Positions 8,730 to 18,926 of a stretch of 64,000 nt of DNA are shown here, piece after piece; positions within the stretch are counted from its first letter, which is position 1, and each line of letters begins with the position of its first letter. Below the pieces are notes generated by a model that was given only the letters and a program-made list of their open reading frames with translations, was not told where the DNA came from and made no database searches. A program made the translations under genes and the position numbers. The stretch comes from CAVWCW01 sp963753615 (GTDB taxonomy: Bacteria > Pseudomonadota > Gammaproteobacteria > Chromatiales > Chromatiaceae): assembly GCA_963753615.1 (NCBI GenBank), contig CAVWCW010000029.1, positions 1-64,000 on the forward strand. The letters are read 5' to 3'.

Positions 8730-11632
8730 ACTCCAGCTTCCTTATCCAATGCGTTGCGAATCCTTGCCGCCAGCTCGGCGATGCGGTAGGGCTTCGGCAC
8801 CAAGTTCTGACGATAGCGCACAAATGCGGAATTGTCCGCACGCTGGGAATATCCCGAAGCCAGCAACACCTTCAGGCCCGGGAACTTCCGAGTGGCCGTT
8901 TCGGCGAGGGAAAGGCCATCCATTTTCCCTGGCATCACCAGGTCGGTAAACAGTAGTTCCACCGTCGGATGCGCCGCCAGGATTTCCATAGCCTGCTGCG
9001 CATCGCCCGCCGTCAACACGCGATAGCCAAGCCGGCTCAGGCCGGTCTTGGCCAGCATGGCCAGATCTTCTTCGTCGTCCACCACCAGGATGGTCTCGCT
9101 GCCGCCCGGCGCTTCCGCCAGTGATTCCGCGGTGTCGTCGGGCTTGGTGGCGGCGGCTGCGGAACGCGGGAGATACAGCCGTACGAGGGTTCCCCGCCCC
9201 GGCTCGGACTCGACCAAAACATCGCCCCTGGCCCGCTTGACGAAACCGTAAACCATGCTGAGACCCAAGCCGGTGCCTTTTCCCGGGGGTTTGGTGGTAA
9301 AGAAAGGCTCGAAGATATGTTCACGCTGATCGGGGTCTATACCCACCCCGGTGTCGCTTACGGTGATCGTCACATACTCCCCGGGGGCTACTCCCTTGTG
9401 ATTGGATCCGCTTGCCCCGTCCAATATCAGGTTCGCGGTTTCCAGGGTCAGGACGCCCTCCCCCGCCATGGCATCCCGAGCGTTGATGGCGAGATTGACC
9501 AGGGCATTTTCCAGCTCATCGGGGTTGATCTCGGTCAGCCAGAGCGCATCGGCCAGCTTCGTCTCGACCTCGACCGCTGCGGTCAGGACGCGCTGCAGCA
9601 TGTCGCTCATGCTCTTAATAGCCCGGTTGACGTCGACCGGGCTGGCCTCCGTCACCGAGCGGCGGGAGAACGCCAGCAGCCGCTGGGTCAGGTCCGCGCC
9701 GCGCAGGCCGGCCCGAAGGGCCCCGTCGACCCGGCGCCGAAGGAGCCCGTCGGATTCCAGTTCATCGCCGATAAGCTCGAGATTACCAATGATGATGCCC
9801 AGGAGATTGTTGAAGTCGTGAGCGATACCGCCCGTCAGCTGTCCGATGGCCTCCATTTTATGAGATTGCCGCAGGGCCTCTTCGGTACGCAGGCGTTCGG
9901 TTACATCCGTGGCAATGCCGCACACGCCCCTGCTGGCCCCTTCCCGGTCGAGCAGCGGAAACTTGATTGACATATACTGATGCTCGCCGTCCGCCTGGAG
10001 AGCCCTTTCTTCGAATGCCCGCGGCACCCCCACCTGCAGGACTTCGCGGTCGTTGGCCGCGAAAGCGTCGGCGAGTTCCCGCGGAAACAGGTCGTAATCG
10101 GTCTTGCCCGACAGATCTTCGTTACTGGGGTTGAATAATTCCTGGAAGCGCCGATTGACCAGTCGGTACCGACCGTCCGAATCCTTGAAGAAGATTACGG
10201 CGGGGGAATAATCCATAAAGGACTGCAGCAACGCCTGGCTCTCGTGCAGGGCCTTCTCCGCCTGCTTGCGCCGCGAGATATCGAAAAAGGTTACCACCGC
10301 ACCCACCGTTCGGCCTTCCCGTTGGATCGGTGAGGACCAGAATTCGACGGGGAAGCCCGTGCCGTCGCGGCGCCAGAACCATGCTTCCTCGGCGTGAACC
10401 TGGATTCCCTGCCGGTATGCCCTACAAGCCGCGCATTCGCGATCCGCAATGGGACTGCCATCGGCATCGGTATGGTGCATCAGGGAATGCATGTGCAACC
10501 CCAGCAACTCCCGGGCGGATGCGAACCCCAGCATGCGGGCACAGGCCGCATTGGCGAAGGTGCAGCTGCCGTCGAGATCGAGACCGTAGATAGCCTCGGC
10601 GGTCGATGCCAGCAGGTTGCTGATATGGGCCTTGCTCTCCTTCAGGTCGATGGCCACGGCTTTGAGAAACATGCCGAGATCACCCAGTTCATCGTTCGAG
10701 GTGCGCCCCGAGGGGTAGTCGTAATCCCCTGCCTGGATGGCGCGCATCGCGTCTTCCTGGTGGGAAAGGAATCGCTTGAAATAGCGGTTGGCCAGACGCC
10801 ATAGCAGGAAGGTAAGCACCACCGACACCGCGACGAGCGCATAGATCTTCCAGATCAAATCCTGACGGATACGAATCAAACCTTCCGTCAAGGTGGCGAC
10901 CGTCGCGGCGGTCACCTCGAAAAGCCGCGCCGACGTCTTGTCCAGAAAATCGTCCCGGTCTCTCATGCCCAGGAAGTTCAAGTAATTGGTTTCTGCATTG
11001 CTGATGTATTCGTTCACATACCGGGTCAATTTCTGGTTCTCGGCAATACGCGCGATACGCTCGGCCAATTCCTTCATCTCTGGAATTCGGGACAGCTCGC
11101 GATTGCGGTAGGTATAGCCGCGAAGGATCAGCAGGCGGCTGAAGAGTTCGCGTAAATCGCTTTGGCGGTGGGGGGGTTCATTCGCAATCTGGTCGTAGAT
11201 GCGCTTTGATTCTGCCGGCATCGCACTGCTGAATTCATCATCGGCCCGGCTGCGCGCCCGAAGCTCCCGAACGGCGTTGCGGTAATAACCCAGGCTGGCT
11301 TCCAGGGTACTCAAGCGTTGCGCCAAGGCCGGGTCGATTTCCGCATTCTCGCGGGAAATCTCGCGGGCCAGACCCTGGGCTCGGTCAATCTTCTCCTCCA
11401 ACGCCAGATCGTCGGCACCGATTGCCAACCACTCCCCTAGATTCCGCGGTACGTGGTGAGAATCCTCCAGATCGGCGACGAGAAAACGGAAGTCATTGAC
11501 ACGGTTTATTCGCTGACTGGCCCCCTCCAGCTTTTCGAGGCTGAAATAGACCATCGCCGCCACTATGAACGACATGGCGGTAAGAACGAAAAAGAACCCG
11601 AATACCTTTCGGGACAGCGTCAACCGAATCAA
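8726..11632 (-). CDS. Hybrid PAS histidine kinase with HAMP and receiver domains
   Basis: A 968-residue inner-membrane sensor. Visible order: TM1 (about 10-32), a periplasmic helical region (33-260), TM2 (about 262-280), HAMP (about 280-335), PAS (336-455) and a second PAS with PAC (470-582). HisKA then follows with phospho-His605 in GGIAHDFNNLL, HATPase_c with N-box NLAINARDAM and G boxes DTGVGI and GKGTGLGLSMV, and a C-terminal receiver (about 845-965) with ILVVDDEE and LLFTDLVMPG. All catalytic boxes look intact. It is the middle gene of a three-gene operon. It overlaps the upstream binding-protein gene by 4 bp (11629-11632) and the downstream EAL regulator by 4 bp. The long periplasmic region suggests it senses the partner lipoprotein or its ligand. 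Confidence 0.92.
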   Translation of the reverse strand: MIRLTLSRKVFGFFFVLTAMSFIVAAMVYFSLEKLEGASQRINRVNDFRFLVADLEDSHHVPRNLGEWLAIGADDLALEEKIDRAQGLAREISRENAEIDPALAQRLSTLEASLGYYRNAVRELRARSRADDEFSSAMPAESKRIYDQIANEPPHRQSDLRELFSRLLILRGYTYRNRELSRIPEMKELAERIARIAENQKLTRYVNEYISNAETNYLNFLGMRDRDDFLDKTSARLFEVTAATVATLTEGLIRIRQDLIWKIYALVAVSVVLTFLLWRLANRYFKRFLSHQEDAMRAIQAGDYDYPSGRTSNDELGDLGMFLKAVAIDLKESKAHISNLLASTAEAIYGLDLDGSCTFANAACARMLGFASARELLGLHMHSLMHHTDADGSPIADRECAACRAYRQGIQVHAEEAWFWRRDGTGFPVEFWSSPIQREGRTVGAVVTFFDISRRKQAEKALHESQALLQSFMDYSPAVIFFKDSDGRYRLVNRRFQELFNPSNEDLSGKTDYDLFPRELADAFAANDREVLQVGVPRAFEERALQADGEHQYMSIKFPLLDREGASRGVCGIATDVTERLRTEEALRQSHKMEAIGQLTGGIAHDFNNLLGIIIGNLELIGDELESDGLLRRRVDGALRAGLRGADLTQRLLAFSRRSVTEASPVDVNRAIKSMSDMLQRVLTAAVEVETKLADALWLTEINPDELENALVNLAINARDAMAGEGVLTLETANLILDGASGSNHKGVAPGEYVTITVSDTGVGIDPDQREHIFEPFFTTKPPGKGTGLGLSMVYGFVKRARGDVLVESEPGRGTLVRLYLPRSAAAATKPDDTAESLAEAPGGSETILVVDDEEDLAMLAKTGLSRLGYRVLTAGDAQQAMEILAAHPTVELLFTDLVMPGKMDGLSLAETATRKFPGLKVLLASGYSQRADNSAFVRYRQNLVPKPYRIAELAARIRNALDKEAGV

Positions 11633-12780
11633 TCCAGCGCCTCCTCGCCGCTCGGTGCGTATAGCAGCCCGGACAGCCCGCCCTGCTCATGGGCATCGCG
11701 AACCCGAGCCTTGAGAAAATACCTGTCGATCATCGTCTCTACCCAGGTATTCACGCCATTTTCCCAACGCTCATCCATTTCGGCGCTGAAGCTCATGCTG
11801 GACAGCGAATCGGTCTCCACTTCCAGGGGGGTTCCCAACCATTCCGCGATCTGCGAGGCACTTTGTTCCGGGTGCTCGCCAATGAACCGGTTGGCGTGCT
11901 GCAACAATTGGAATAGCGCCGAGGCGATTTCGGGCTGGGAATCGAGAAATAACTGCTGGGCGGCGACCGCACAGCAAGGGTAGTTTCGCCATTTCCCCTC
12001 GGGCGGTAACTCGCTCAATCGGGCTACCAGCTTGCCGGCATCTTGATAGCGGGCCTGGGCCAGGAACGGCTGGTTGACCACGAAGCCGTCGATGAGCCCA
12101 TTCTGCAGCGCCGGGATCAGATTTTTCGGGCCATAAAGATTGACCAGGATGATATCCACGGTATCGTCGTCGAGCGTCTGACTGTAGCGGATACCGGAGG
12201 CATCGAGGGCCTGTTCGAAGATCAGATTCTGCACCGACATTGCGATCTTGTAACCGATGCGCAGCGGTTTACGATGCTCGCGCATATAGGTTAAGAACCC
12301 GTCCCAATCATCGATCGGCAGGTCCTGGCGCAGGATCAGACCGGCGCCCTCGAAGTTGGCCGGCGACACGATTTTGATGGGACTGCCCTGGTCGATGAGC
12401 AGGAGCATCGCCGGCACACCGCCAAAGCTGAGGTCGAATTGATCCTCGGCCAGCTTGCGGATCAGTTCTATGCCGCCGGTACTCGAGTCGATCACCACCC
12501 GTGCAATGCCCTTTCCCGCAGCGATCAGTTCGTACTCTCTGCGATACTCCAGCGGTTTCAACCAGACACCCAGATGCTCGCGGAAGTAATCCGGATTCGA
12601 AGCGGCGATGTAGAGCGGGGAATGGTGGTCGTGGGGGGCATGCCCGACCCGGACAACGGGCAGTGACTTTTCCTGCAGTTCGCAGGAGGCCGTGAACACT
12701 AAGGCTGCGACCAACCACCACCGGAGGAACAATGGTGAAACTGGAGAGGTTCTGCGACAACGAATAGGCCAGTACCGCAC
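11629..12780 (-). CDS. NMT1/THI5-like substrate-binding lipoprotein linked to a sensor kinase
   Basis: A 383-residue protein with a hydrophobic leader and lipobox (FTASC), so probably a lipoprotein facing the periplasm. The rest resembles ABC-type nitrate/sulfonate/pyrimidine-precursor binding proteins of the NMT1 class: GHAPHDHHSPLYIA near the start, then FDLSFGGVPAMLLLIDQGSP and DGFVVNQPFLAQAR. No ABC permease or ATPase is present. Instead the gene overlaps the sensor kinase by 4 bp. I infer a role as a ligand receptor that signals through the kinase rather than in uptake. The GTG start at 12780 is fixed by a near-perfect Shine-Dalgarno 6 bp upstream. Confidence 0.85.
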   Translation of the reverse strand: MRYWPIRCRRTSPVSPLFLRWWLVAALVFTASCELQEKSLPVVRVGHAPHDHHSPLYIAASNPDYFREHLGVWLKPLEYRREYELIAAGKGIARVVIDSSTGGIELIRKLAEDQFDLSFGGVPAMLLLIDQGSPIKIVSPANFEGAGLILRQDLPIDDWDGFLTYMREHRKPLRIGYKIAMSVQNLIFEQALDASGIRYSQTLDDDTVDIILVNLYGPKNLIPALQNGLIDGFVVNQPFLAQARYQDAGKLVARLSELPPEGKWRNYPCCAVAAQQLFLDSQPEIASALFQLLQHANRFIGEHPEQSASQIAEWLGTPLEVETDSLSSMSFSAEMDERWENGVNTWVETMIDRYFLKARVRDAHEQGGLSGLLYAPSGEEALD

Positions 12781-12786
12781 GGTCGT

Positions 12787-12795
12787 ACCTCCTTA
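12787..12795 (-). promoter_or_regulatory. Strong Shine-Dalgarno site for the binding-protein gene
   Basis: On the minus strand this reads TAAGGAGGT, complementary to the 16S rRNA tail over nine bases, with a 6-nt spacer to GTG at 12780. It decides the start codon of the substrate-binding lipoprotein and implies good translation of the first gene of the signalling operon. Confidence 0.85.
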
Positions 12796-13111
12796 ATCGA
12801 AACCCGGGTTCGGTTTTCGTTCTCGGTCAAATCCGATAGCGGGTCAAGCCGGTCGTCATCCCGCGCGGATCGCCAACTGGCTGCGGCTGGCTGGAGGGTG
12901 CGAGAAATTCATCGGCGAAAAGGCGTTCTATTTTTCTCGATTGTAACATTCCGCCGTTACGAGGTGGCCGCGGGGCTCGGCCGGGCCCTTGCGTAGTGGG
13001 TTTAATGCAGCCCCGCAATCCACCGGGGTCCCGCCGCGCGACCGGAGAACGCGATTAATGACAACGCCGGAGCCTATGGCTTTTCTTGGAGTTTGGCGCA
13101 GCTTACGGATC
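12796..13111. other. Intergenic region between gltB 3' end and the signalling operon
   Basis: About 315 bp without a credible gene. On the minus strand it lies downstream of the gltB stop and upstream of the binding-protein start, so it should hold the end of the gltB transcript and the promoter of the three-gene operon. A GC-rich imperfect palindrome is near 12973-12990. I see no clear terminator T-tract or consensus sigma70 promoter. Confidence 0.4.
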
Positions 13112-16100
13112 TCAAGCCGCTTCGCGCAAACCCGCCAACAGTTCCCCCAGTTCGGACACTCTGGGCTTGACCAGCCAGAAACGCCCGGCATACCGCCCGA
13201 AGTCCTGCACCAGTTCCCGTCCCCAGGGGCTCCCGGTGGCGGCCGTATAGTGGCGCAGCAGGCGGCGCAGGGCCTCCCGGTGGGGTTCGGTGGCCTCGGT
13301 GATGATGCGCTGGATATCCACTAACTCGTGATTGTAGCGATCGGCGAAGTCGCCCGCTTGGTCGAGCAACATGGCGGCGCCCCCGGTCATGCCGGCGCCG
13401 AAATTGCAGCCGGCCGGGCCGAGGACTACCACCAGGCCCCCGGTCATATATTCGCAGCCATGATCCCCGATCCCTTCCACCACCGCGATGGCGCCGGAGT
13501 TCCTGACCGCGAAGCGCTCCCCCGCCTGGCCGGCGGCATAGAGCCTGCCACCGGTGGCGCCGTAAAGGCAGGTGTTGCCCAGGATGACGTTGTCGCGGCC
13601 CGCGAACGGGCTGTCCGGCGGCGGATACAGCACAATGCGCCCCCCGGCCATGCCCTTGCCGACGTAGTCGTTGGCATCGCCTTCCAGATACAGGTGCAGA
13701 CCGCCGGTGTTCCAGGCGCCCAGGCTCTGGCCCGCGCTGCCTTGGAGCCGAATGCGGATCGGGTTGTCCTCCTGTCCCTGGTTGCCGTGACGCCGGGCGA
13801 TCTCGCCGGCCAGGCGGGCTCCGATCGAGCGGTTGTGGTTGCCGATCGCATAGCTGAACGCCCCGCCGCGTCCCGCTTCGATGGCTTTGCCGCAGTCCGA
13901 AAGCATGCGCTCGGCCAGCTCGCCGCGGTCGAAAGACGGATTGCGCGCCTGCCGGCAACTGCGCGGGGCGTCGTCGCAAGCACCGCCGGAGTCCAACAGG
14001 GGGGCGAGGTCGAGCCGTGCCCGCTTGGGGCCTTCGCCGAGGTGGATCTCCAGCAACTCCGTGCGTCCGATCAACTCGCCGAGGCTGCGCACCCCGAGTT
14101 CAGCCAGGTGTTCGCGCACCTCTTCGGCCAGGGCGCGGAAGAAACCCATCACCCGCTCGGCCTCGCCGCGGAAGTGCCCGCGCAGCAGCTCGTGCTGGGT
14201 TGCGACCCCCGTGGCGCAGTTATTGAGGTGGCAGATGCGCAGGTACTTGCAGCCCATGGCCACCAGGGCGGCAGTGCCGAAGCCGTAGCTTTCGGCCCCC
14301 AGCAGGGCCGCCTTGACCACGTCCAGGCCGGTCTTCAGGCCGCCGTCGGTCTGCAGCCGCACCCGCCCCCGCAGTCCGTTGCGGCGCAGGGTCTGCTGGG
14401 TCTCGGCCAAGCCCAGTTCCCAGGGGCCGCCGGCATAGCGCACCGAACTAAGGGGGCTGGCGCCGGTGCCGCCGTCGTGGCCGGAGATGGTGATCTGATC
14501 CGCATAGGCCTTGGCCACCCCCGCGGCCACGGTGCCCACCCCGGGTTCGGCCACCAGCTTGACCGAAACCCAGGCATCGGGGTTGACCTGCTTGAGGTCG
14601 AAGATGAGCTGCGCCAGATCCTCGATCGAGTAGATGTCGTGGTGGGGCGGCGGCGAGATCAGGGGGGTGCCCGGGCGGGTGTAGCGCAGGCGGGCAATCA
14701 GCTCGTTGACCTTGGCCCCGGCCAGTTGGCCGCCTTCCCCCGGCTTGGCGCCTTGGGCGATCTTGATCTGCAGCACCTCGGCATTGACGAGATACTCGGG
14801 GGTGACGCCGAAGCGCCCGGAGGCCACCTGCTTGATCTTCGATACCCGCTCGCTGCGGTAGCGGGCCGGGTCCTCGCCGCCCTCCCCGGAATTGGAGCGC
14901 CCGCCGAGACGGTTCATAGCCAGGGCCAAGGTCTCGTGGGCCTCCGGCGACAGGGCCCCCAGGGACATGGCGCCGGTCTCGAACCGGGGCAGGATCGCCT
15001 CCACCGGCTCCACTTGGTCCAGCGCCAGGGGCCGGGCCGCCGGGCGCAGCCACAGCAGATCGCGCAGAGCGGTGGGCGGACGCTGGTTGACCAGCCGGGC
15101 GTAGCGGCGGTAGCGCTCGGGGTCGTCGCCGGCCACCGCCTGGTGCAGGGCCTGGACCACGTCCGGATTGAAGGCGTGGTATTCGCCGCCGTGCACGTAC
15201 TTGAGCAGGCCGCCGGGGGACAGGGGCGCCTGGGGCCGCCAGGCCTGGCGGCTGAGCTCCGCCTGCTCCGCTTCGAGTTCGTCGAAGCCCGCCCCACCGA
15301 TTCGCGACGGGGTACCGGCGAAGCACAGATCGACAATCTCGGGATGCAGGCCCACCGCCTCGAACAGCTGGGCCCCGCGGTAGCTGGCGATGCTGGAGAT
15401 GCCCATCTTGGAGAGGATCTTGCGCAGCCCCTGGTTGATGCCCTGACGGTATTTGGCCATGGCATCAACCCCGAACCGGGCCAGGCAGGCATAGGCCAGG
15501 TAGGGGTAGACGGCGGTGGCGCCGTATCCGATCAGCGCCGCGAACTGGTGCGGGTTGATGGCGCAGCCGGTCTCCAGCAGCAGATTGGCGTCGCAACGCA
15601 GGCCCTCGCGGATCAGCCGCTGGTGCACCGCCCCGACGGCCATAAGCGCATGCATGGGCAAGCGCTCGGCGGCGATCTCCCGATCCGACAGCAGCAGCAG
15701 TGTGCGCCCTCCGCGCACCGCCGCGGTGGCCTGACTGCACAGGGCGCCGATGGCCTCGGCCAAGCCCTGGCCACGAGGGTAGTTGAGGTTGAGCCGGGCA
15801 TAGGCGTAACGCGGGTCGTTCTGCAAGCGAATGCGGTTGAACTTGCCGGCCGACAGCACCGGGCTGGCCAGCACCAGGCGGGCGGCGTGCTCTGTGTCTT
15901 CGAAAAACAGGTTCTGCTCGCGGCCAAGGCAGGTCTCCAGGGACATGACGATGGACTCTCGCAGGGAGTCGATCGGCGGGTTGGTTACTTGGGCAAACTG
16001 CTGGCGGAAGTAGTCGAACAGGGACCGCGGCTGAGCCGAGAGCACCGCCAGCGGGGTATCGTCGCCCATCGATCCCAGAGGCTCCTTGGCGTTCTCCCCC

Positions 16101-17530
16101 AGGGCCCGCAGCACCTGCTCGAGCTCCTCCAGGCTCAGGCCAAAGGTCTTCTGGTAGCGCATCAGCTCGGACTCCGGCAGGCGCACACTGTCCAGCCCCT
16201 CGGGTTCGTCCAGGCAGGCGTCCAGGCGTCGGGCGTGGGCCTGCAGCCAGGCCTTGTAGGGCCGGCGCCGGGCCAGCCGGGCATCGACATCCGCCGGCAG
16301 CAGCAACGCACCCTTGTCGGTATCCACCGCCAACATCTCGCCGGGCTTGAGCCGGCCCTTGCGGACGATCTGATCTGGCTCGACCGGGCACAGGCCGACT
16401 TCGGAACCGAGCAGGATACGGCGGTCCTCGGTGATCCAATAGCGGGCCGGCCGGAGGCCGTTGCGGTCCATGACGCAAGCCCCGTAGCGGCCGTCGGTGA
16501 GCACGATGCCGGCAGGCCCGTCCCAGGGCTCCATGTGCATGGAGTGATACTCGTAGAAGGCGCGCAGGTCCGGGTCGATGCCGGGCTGGTTCTGCCAGGC
16601 CGGGGGGATCAGCAGACGCATGGCGCGGAACAGGTCCATACCCCCCATCACCAGTGCCTCCAGCATATTGTCCAGGCTGCAGGAGTCGGAGCCGGTCATG
16701 GAGACCCAGGGCCGGATATCCTCCATATCGCGGATGTGAGGGGACTTGAACTTGTAGGACCGGGCTTGGGCCCAGTTGCGGTTGCCCTGGATGCTGTTGA
16801 GCTCTCCGTTGTGGGCCAGGAAACGGAACGGCTGGGCCAGACGCCATTCGGGCCAGGTGTTGGTGGAGAAACGCTGGTGGAACACCGCCAGGGCCGAGGC
16901 CAGGCGCGGATTCTGCAGATCCGGGTAAAAAGACGGCAGATTGCGCGGCAGCACCAAGCCCTTGTAGGCGATCACCCGGCACGACAGGCTGGCAACGTAG
17001 AAGTAATGATCCTGATGGTGGATCGCCTTGCGGCAGCGCTGACGGGCCAGGTAGAGGCGGCGTTCGAGTTCGGCCGGCGCCATCCCCTCCGGGGCGTTGA
17101 CGAACAACTGCTCGATGATCGGCAGACCCTTCAGGGCCTGGGGGCCGCAGGCCTCCGAATCCAGGGGCACCGGACGCCAGCCCAGGGGGCGCAGGCCGGT
17201 ACGTTCCAGCTCTTCCGTTAGCAGCAGCCGGGCCGCCCCGGCCCATTCGGCCTCAGGGTGAAGAAATACCATGCCCACGCCGAAGCGCTCGCCAAGATGC
17301 AGGCCGCGCTCGCCCGCCAGCTCGCGCAGAAACCCCTCTGGCAGCTTGAGCAGCAGGCCGCAACCGTCTCCGCTCTTGCCGTCGGCATCCACCGCGCCGC
17401 GATGGGTCAGACGCGACAGGGCGCCGACGGCGTTGCGCACCAGCTGGTGGCTGGGCTCGCCGTCCATCTGCGCCAGCAGGCCGAAGCCGCAGCTAGCATG
17501 GTCGAAATCTGGAGCGTAGAGGCCTGGCAT
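13112..17530 (-). CDS. gltB: Glutamate synthase (NADPH) large subunit
   Basis: Ferredoxin/NADPH-type glutamate synthase large chain, which makes glutamate from glutamine and 2-oxoglutarate in ammonia assimilation. The chosen ATG at 17530 places the catalytic Cys at position 14 (HASCGFGLLA), the residue exposed when the short propeptide is removed; an upstream in-frame extension is possible but lacks family similarity. The class II amidotransferase domain occupies the first 400 or so residues. The FMN-binding synthase domain contains GHDGGTGASPLSS, and the 3Fe-4S cysteines lie in MGCKYLRICHLNNCATGVATQ. The C-terminal beta-helix domain (GXXG repeats) is complete. At 1,472 residues it is normal length and free of frame breaks. 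gltD is not adjacent but 4.2 kb away on the other strand. Confidence 0.96.
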   Translation of the reverse strand: MPGLYAPDFDHASCGFGLLAQMDGEPSHQLVRNAVGALSRLTHRGAVDADGKSGDGCGLLLKLPEGFLRELAGERGLHLGERFGVGMVFLHPEAEWAGAARLLLTEELERTGLRPLGWRPVPLDSEACGPQALKGLPIIEQLFVNAPEGMAPAELERRLYLARQRCRKAIHHQDHYFYVASLSCRVIAYKGLVLPRNLPSFYPDLQNPRLASALAVFHQRFSTNTWPEWRLAQPFRFLAHNGELNSIQGNRNWAQARSYKFKSPHIRDMEDIRPWVSMTGSDSCSLDNMLEALVMGGMDLFRAMRLLIPPAWQNQPGIDPDLRAFYEYHSMHMEPWDGPAGIVLTDGRYGACVMDRNGLRPARYWITEDRRILLGSEVGLCPVEPDQIVRKGRLKPGEMLAVDTDKGALLLPADVDARLARRRPYKAWLQAHARRLDACLDEPEGLDSVRLPESELMRYQKTFGLSLEELEQVLRALGENAKEPLGSMGDDTPLAVLSAQPRSLFDYFRQQFAQVTNPPIDSLRESIVMSLETCLGREQNLFFEDTEHAARLVLASPVLSAGKFNRIRLQNDPRYAYARLNLNYPRGQGLAEAIGALCSQATAAVRGGRTLLLLSDREIAAERLPMHALMAVGAVHQRLIREGLRCDANLLLETGCAINPHQFAALIGYGATAVYPYLAYACLARFGVDAMAKYRQGINQGLRKILSKMGISSIASYRGAQLFEAVGLHPEIVDLCFAGTPSRIGGAGFDELEAEQAELSRQAWRPQAPLSPGGLLKYVHGGEYHAFNPDVVQALHQAVAGDDPERYRRYARLVNQRPPTALRDLLWLRPAARPLALDQVEPVEAILPRFETGAMSLGALSPEAHETLALAMNRLGGRSNSGEGGEDPARYRSERVSKIKQVASGRFGVTPEYLVNAEVLQIKIAQGAKPGEGGQLAGAKVNELIARLRYTRPGTPLISPPPHHDIYSIEDLAQLIFDLKQVNPDAWVSVKLVAEPGVGTVAAGVAKAYADQITISGHDGGTGASPLSSVRYAGGPWELGLAETQQTLRRNGLRGRVRLQTDGGLKTGLDVVKAALLGAESYGFGTAALVAMGCKYLRICHLNNCATGVATQHELLRGHFRGEAERVMGFFRALAEEVREHLAELGVRSLGELIGRTELLEIHLGEGPKRARLDLAPLLDSGGACDDAPRSCRQARNPSFDRGELAERMLSDCGKAIEAGRGGAFSYAIGNHNRSIGARLAGEIARRHGNQGQEDNPIRIRLQGSAGQSLGAWNTGGLHLYLEGDANDYVGKGMAGGRIVLYPPPDSPFAGRDNVILGNTCLYGATGGRLYAAGQAGERFAVRNSGAIAVVEGIGDHGCEYMTGGLVVVLGPAGCNFGAGMTGGAAMLLDQAGDFADRYNHELVDIQRIITEATEPHREALRRLLRHYTAATGSPWGRELVQDFGRYAGRFWLVKPRVSELGELLAGLREAA

Positions 17531-18230
17531 ACGGGATCGACTCCGACGAGTCAAGGGCATCATTTCCAGTATAGCCCCCCTCGACGCCGCGCCAGGGACG
17601 CACCGCACAGGGCTTCTGCGCGCACAACCGCTTTCCGGGATCTTTGTAAGGCTCAGCGGACAGGTCTCGCGGCCTGGCAGGGGTCGATTGGAACCACCGC
17701 TTCCGCCATGAGGACGGTGCCCGCCCGCGGGCGCGGGATGACCCGCTCGCCCGGCGCATTTCCGGGTAACTCCAAGAATCTTCCTACGGAAATTCCAGAA
17801 ATTTCCGGCAGGTGTCGTTTGAACATGCTGGCATGCTTGACCCTGTTCGGTTTCGGCGCACCGGGTGCGATATCAGAGACGAGCCGCTGAACGCCTGCCC
17901 GCGGATGCAGTATTTTGCTGGATTGTCTTCCATCGACTCGCGTTCAAGCCTGGCCGGCGAGGGTTGAAGTTTTCGCGAGCAGGCTTGCGGGCCGCAGGAT
18001 TGCGGACGTCGGGCGCCCTCCGGAATGCCGTTTGCGGGGGCTGCTATCCCCCGGTAGTTCCCCGGGGAACCCAAACGCAGGCCAAGCCGACCGCTGATTG
18101 GAACAGCAATGTCGCCGAGGCAATCTCGGCACATCAGACAAGAGGGATTTGCGGTGGACACGACTTCCCCGGCGACGGCACCGAGCACGTGGAAGTCCAG
18201 GCCGGCAACGGTACCACCCTGACTGATGAG
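17531..18230. other. Gap upstream of gltB, no convincing gene
   Basis: About 700 bp that should contain the gltB promoter on the minus strand; a TATACT box lies around 17568-17573 in that orientation, without a clear -35. An open frame on the plus strand from about 17865 runs into the Rhs fragment but its first 120 codons look non-coding (Arg-, Ala- and Gly-rich). I see no other supported feature. Confidence 0.4.
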
Positions 18231-18923
18231 GTGCACTTCATCGGTTATCCCCGAACCGTGACCGAGGCACGGCTATACTATGTCCACGATGACCACCTCG
18301 GCACCCCGCGGGCGGTGACCGACGAGGAGAAGACGTTGGTTTGGCTTTGCGAATCGGATCCGTTCGGCACCACCCCCGCCCAGGTGGCGGATCAGGACGG
18401 GACCGTATTCCTGTTCAATCTGCGGTTTCCGGGGCAGTACTTCGACGAATAGTCGGGGCTGCATTGCAACTACTTCAGGTATTTCGATCCAAGTACCGGA
18501 CGTTACATAACATCCGCTCCCCTCGGCTTACAAGGCGGCTTGTATACCTATCTTTGCGTCAATGCAAACCCGTTAAGGTTCACAGATCCAAGGGGGTTGG
18601 ACAATGTTCGTTGTACTACTGATCCTCTGACCATAGATGGTCGCTGCAAGCAAATATGCCGTCCAATACATGACAAGTGCTATGACGACAATAGTTGTAC
18701 AGCAGATTCATGGACCAGTGATAGCGGTTGCGATGCGGAAGCATGTGATAACTGCAATAAGGAAGGGGCAACGTGTTTTGTTTGGTGTGATCAGGCCGAG
18801 CCAATGGGTATAGCGCCCGAGCCCGGAACCCCTGAGGACTATTGTCCTGCGAAGCACAGACACATGAAGATCCCTGGCGATTTCCCAACTGTTGAAGCTG
18901 CAAAAGCAGTTTGCGGGAGTTAA
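18231..18923 (+). pseudogene. Orphan Rhs C-terminal core with Cys-rich PLA2-like toxin tip, one in-frame stop
   Basis: The 3' end of an Rhs-type polymorphic toxin. The core hallmark YYVHDDHLGTPRAVTD is followed by DPFG and RFPGQYFDE, then a TAG at 18450-18452. The same frame then continues with SGLHCNYFRYFDPSTGRYIT, NANPLRFTDPRGL and a variable tip, ending at TAA 18921-18923. The tip (about 105 residues) has 12 cysteines. It contains C-x3-H-D-x-C-Y (His codon 18669-18671) followed by a C-N-x4-A-x-C-F pattern, which matches the two active-site helices of secreted phospholipase A2 (His48-Asp49; Asp99 position is Asn). The PLA2 assignment is inference. The N-terminal delivery part of Rhs is missing, and the TAG would stop translation before the tip unless the tip has its own start. 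Confidence 0.72.
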
Positions 18924-18926
18924 ACT

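Noticed and set aside
13328..17221. Plus-strand open frame of 1,297 codons
   Set aside because: Antisense to gltB. Its translation is rich in Gly, Ala, Gln and His with no domain; long open frames on the opposite strand are expected in GC-rich genes.
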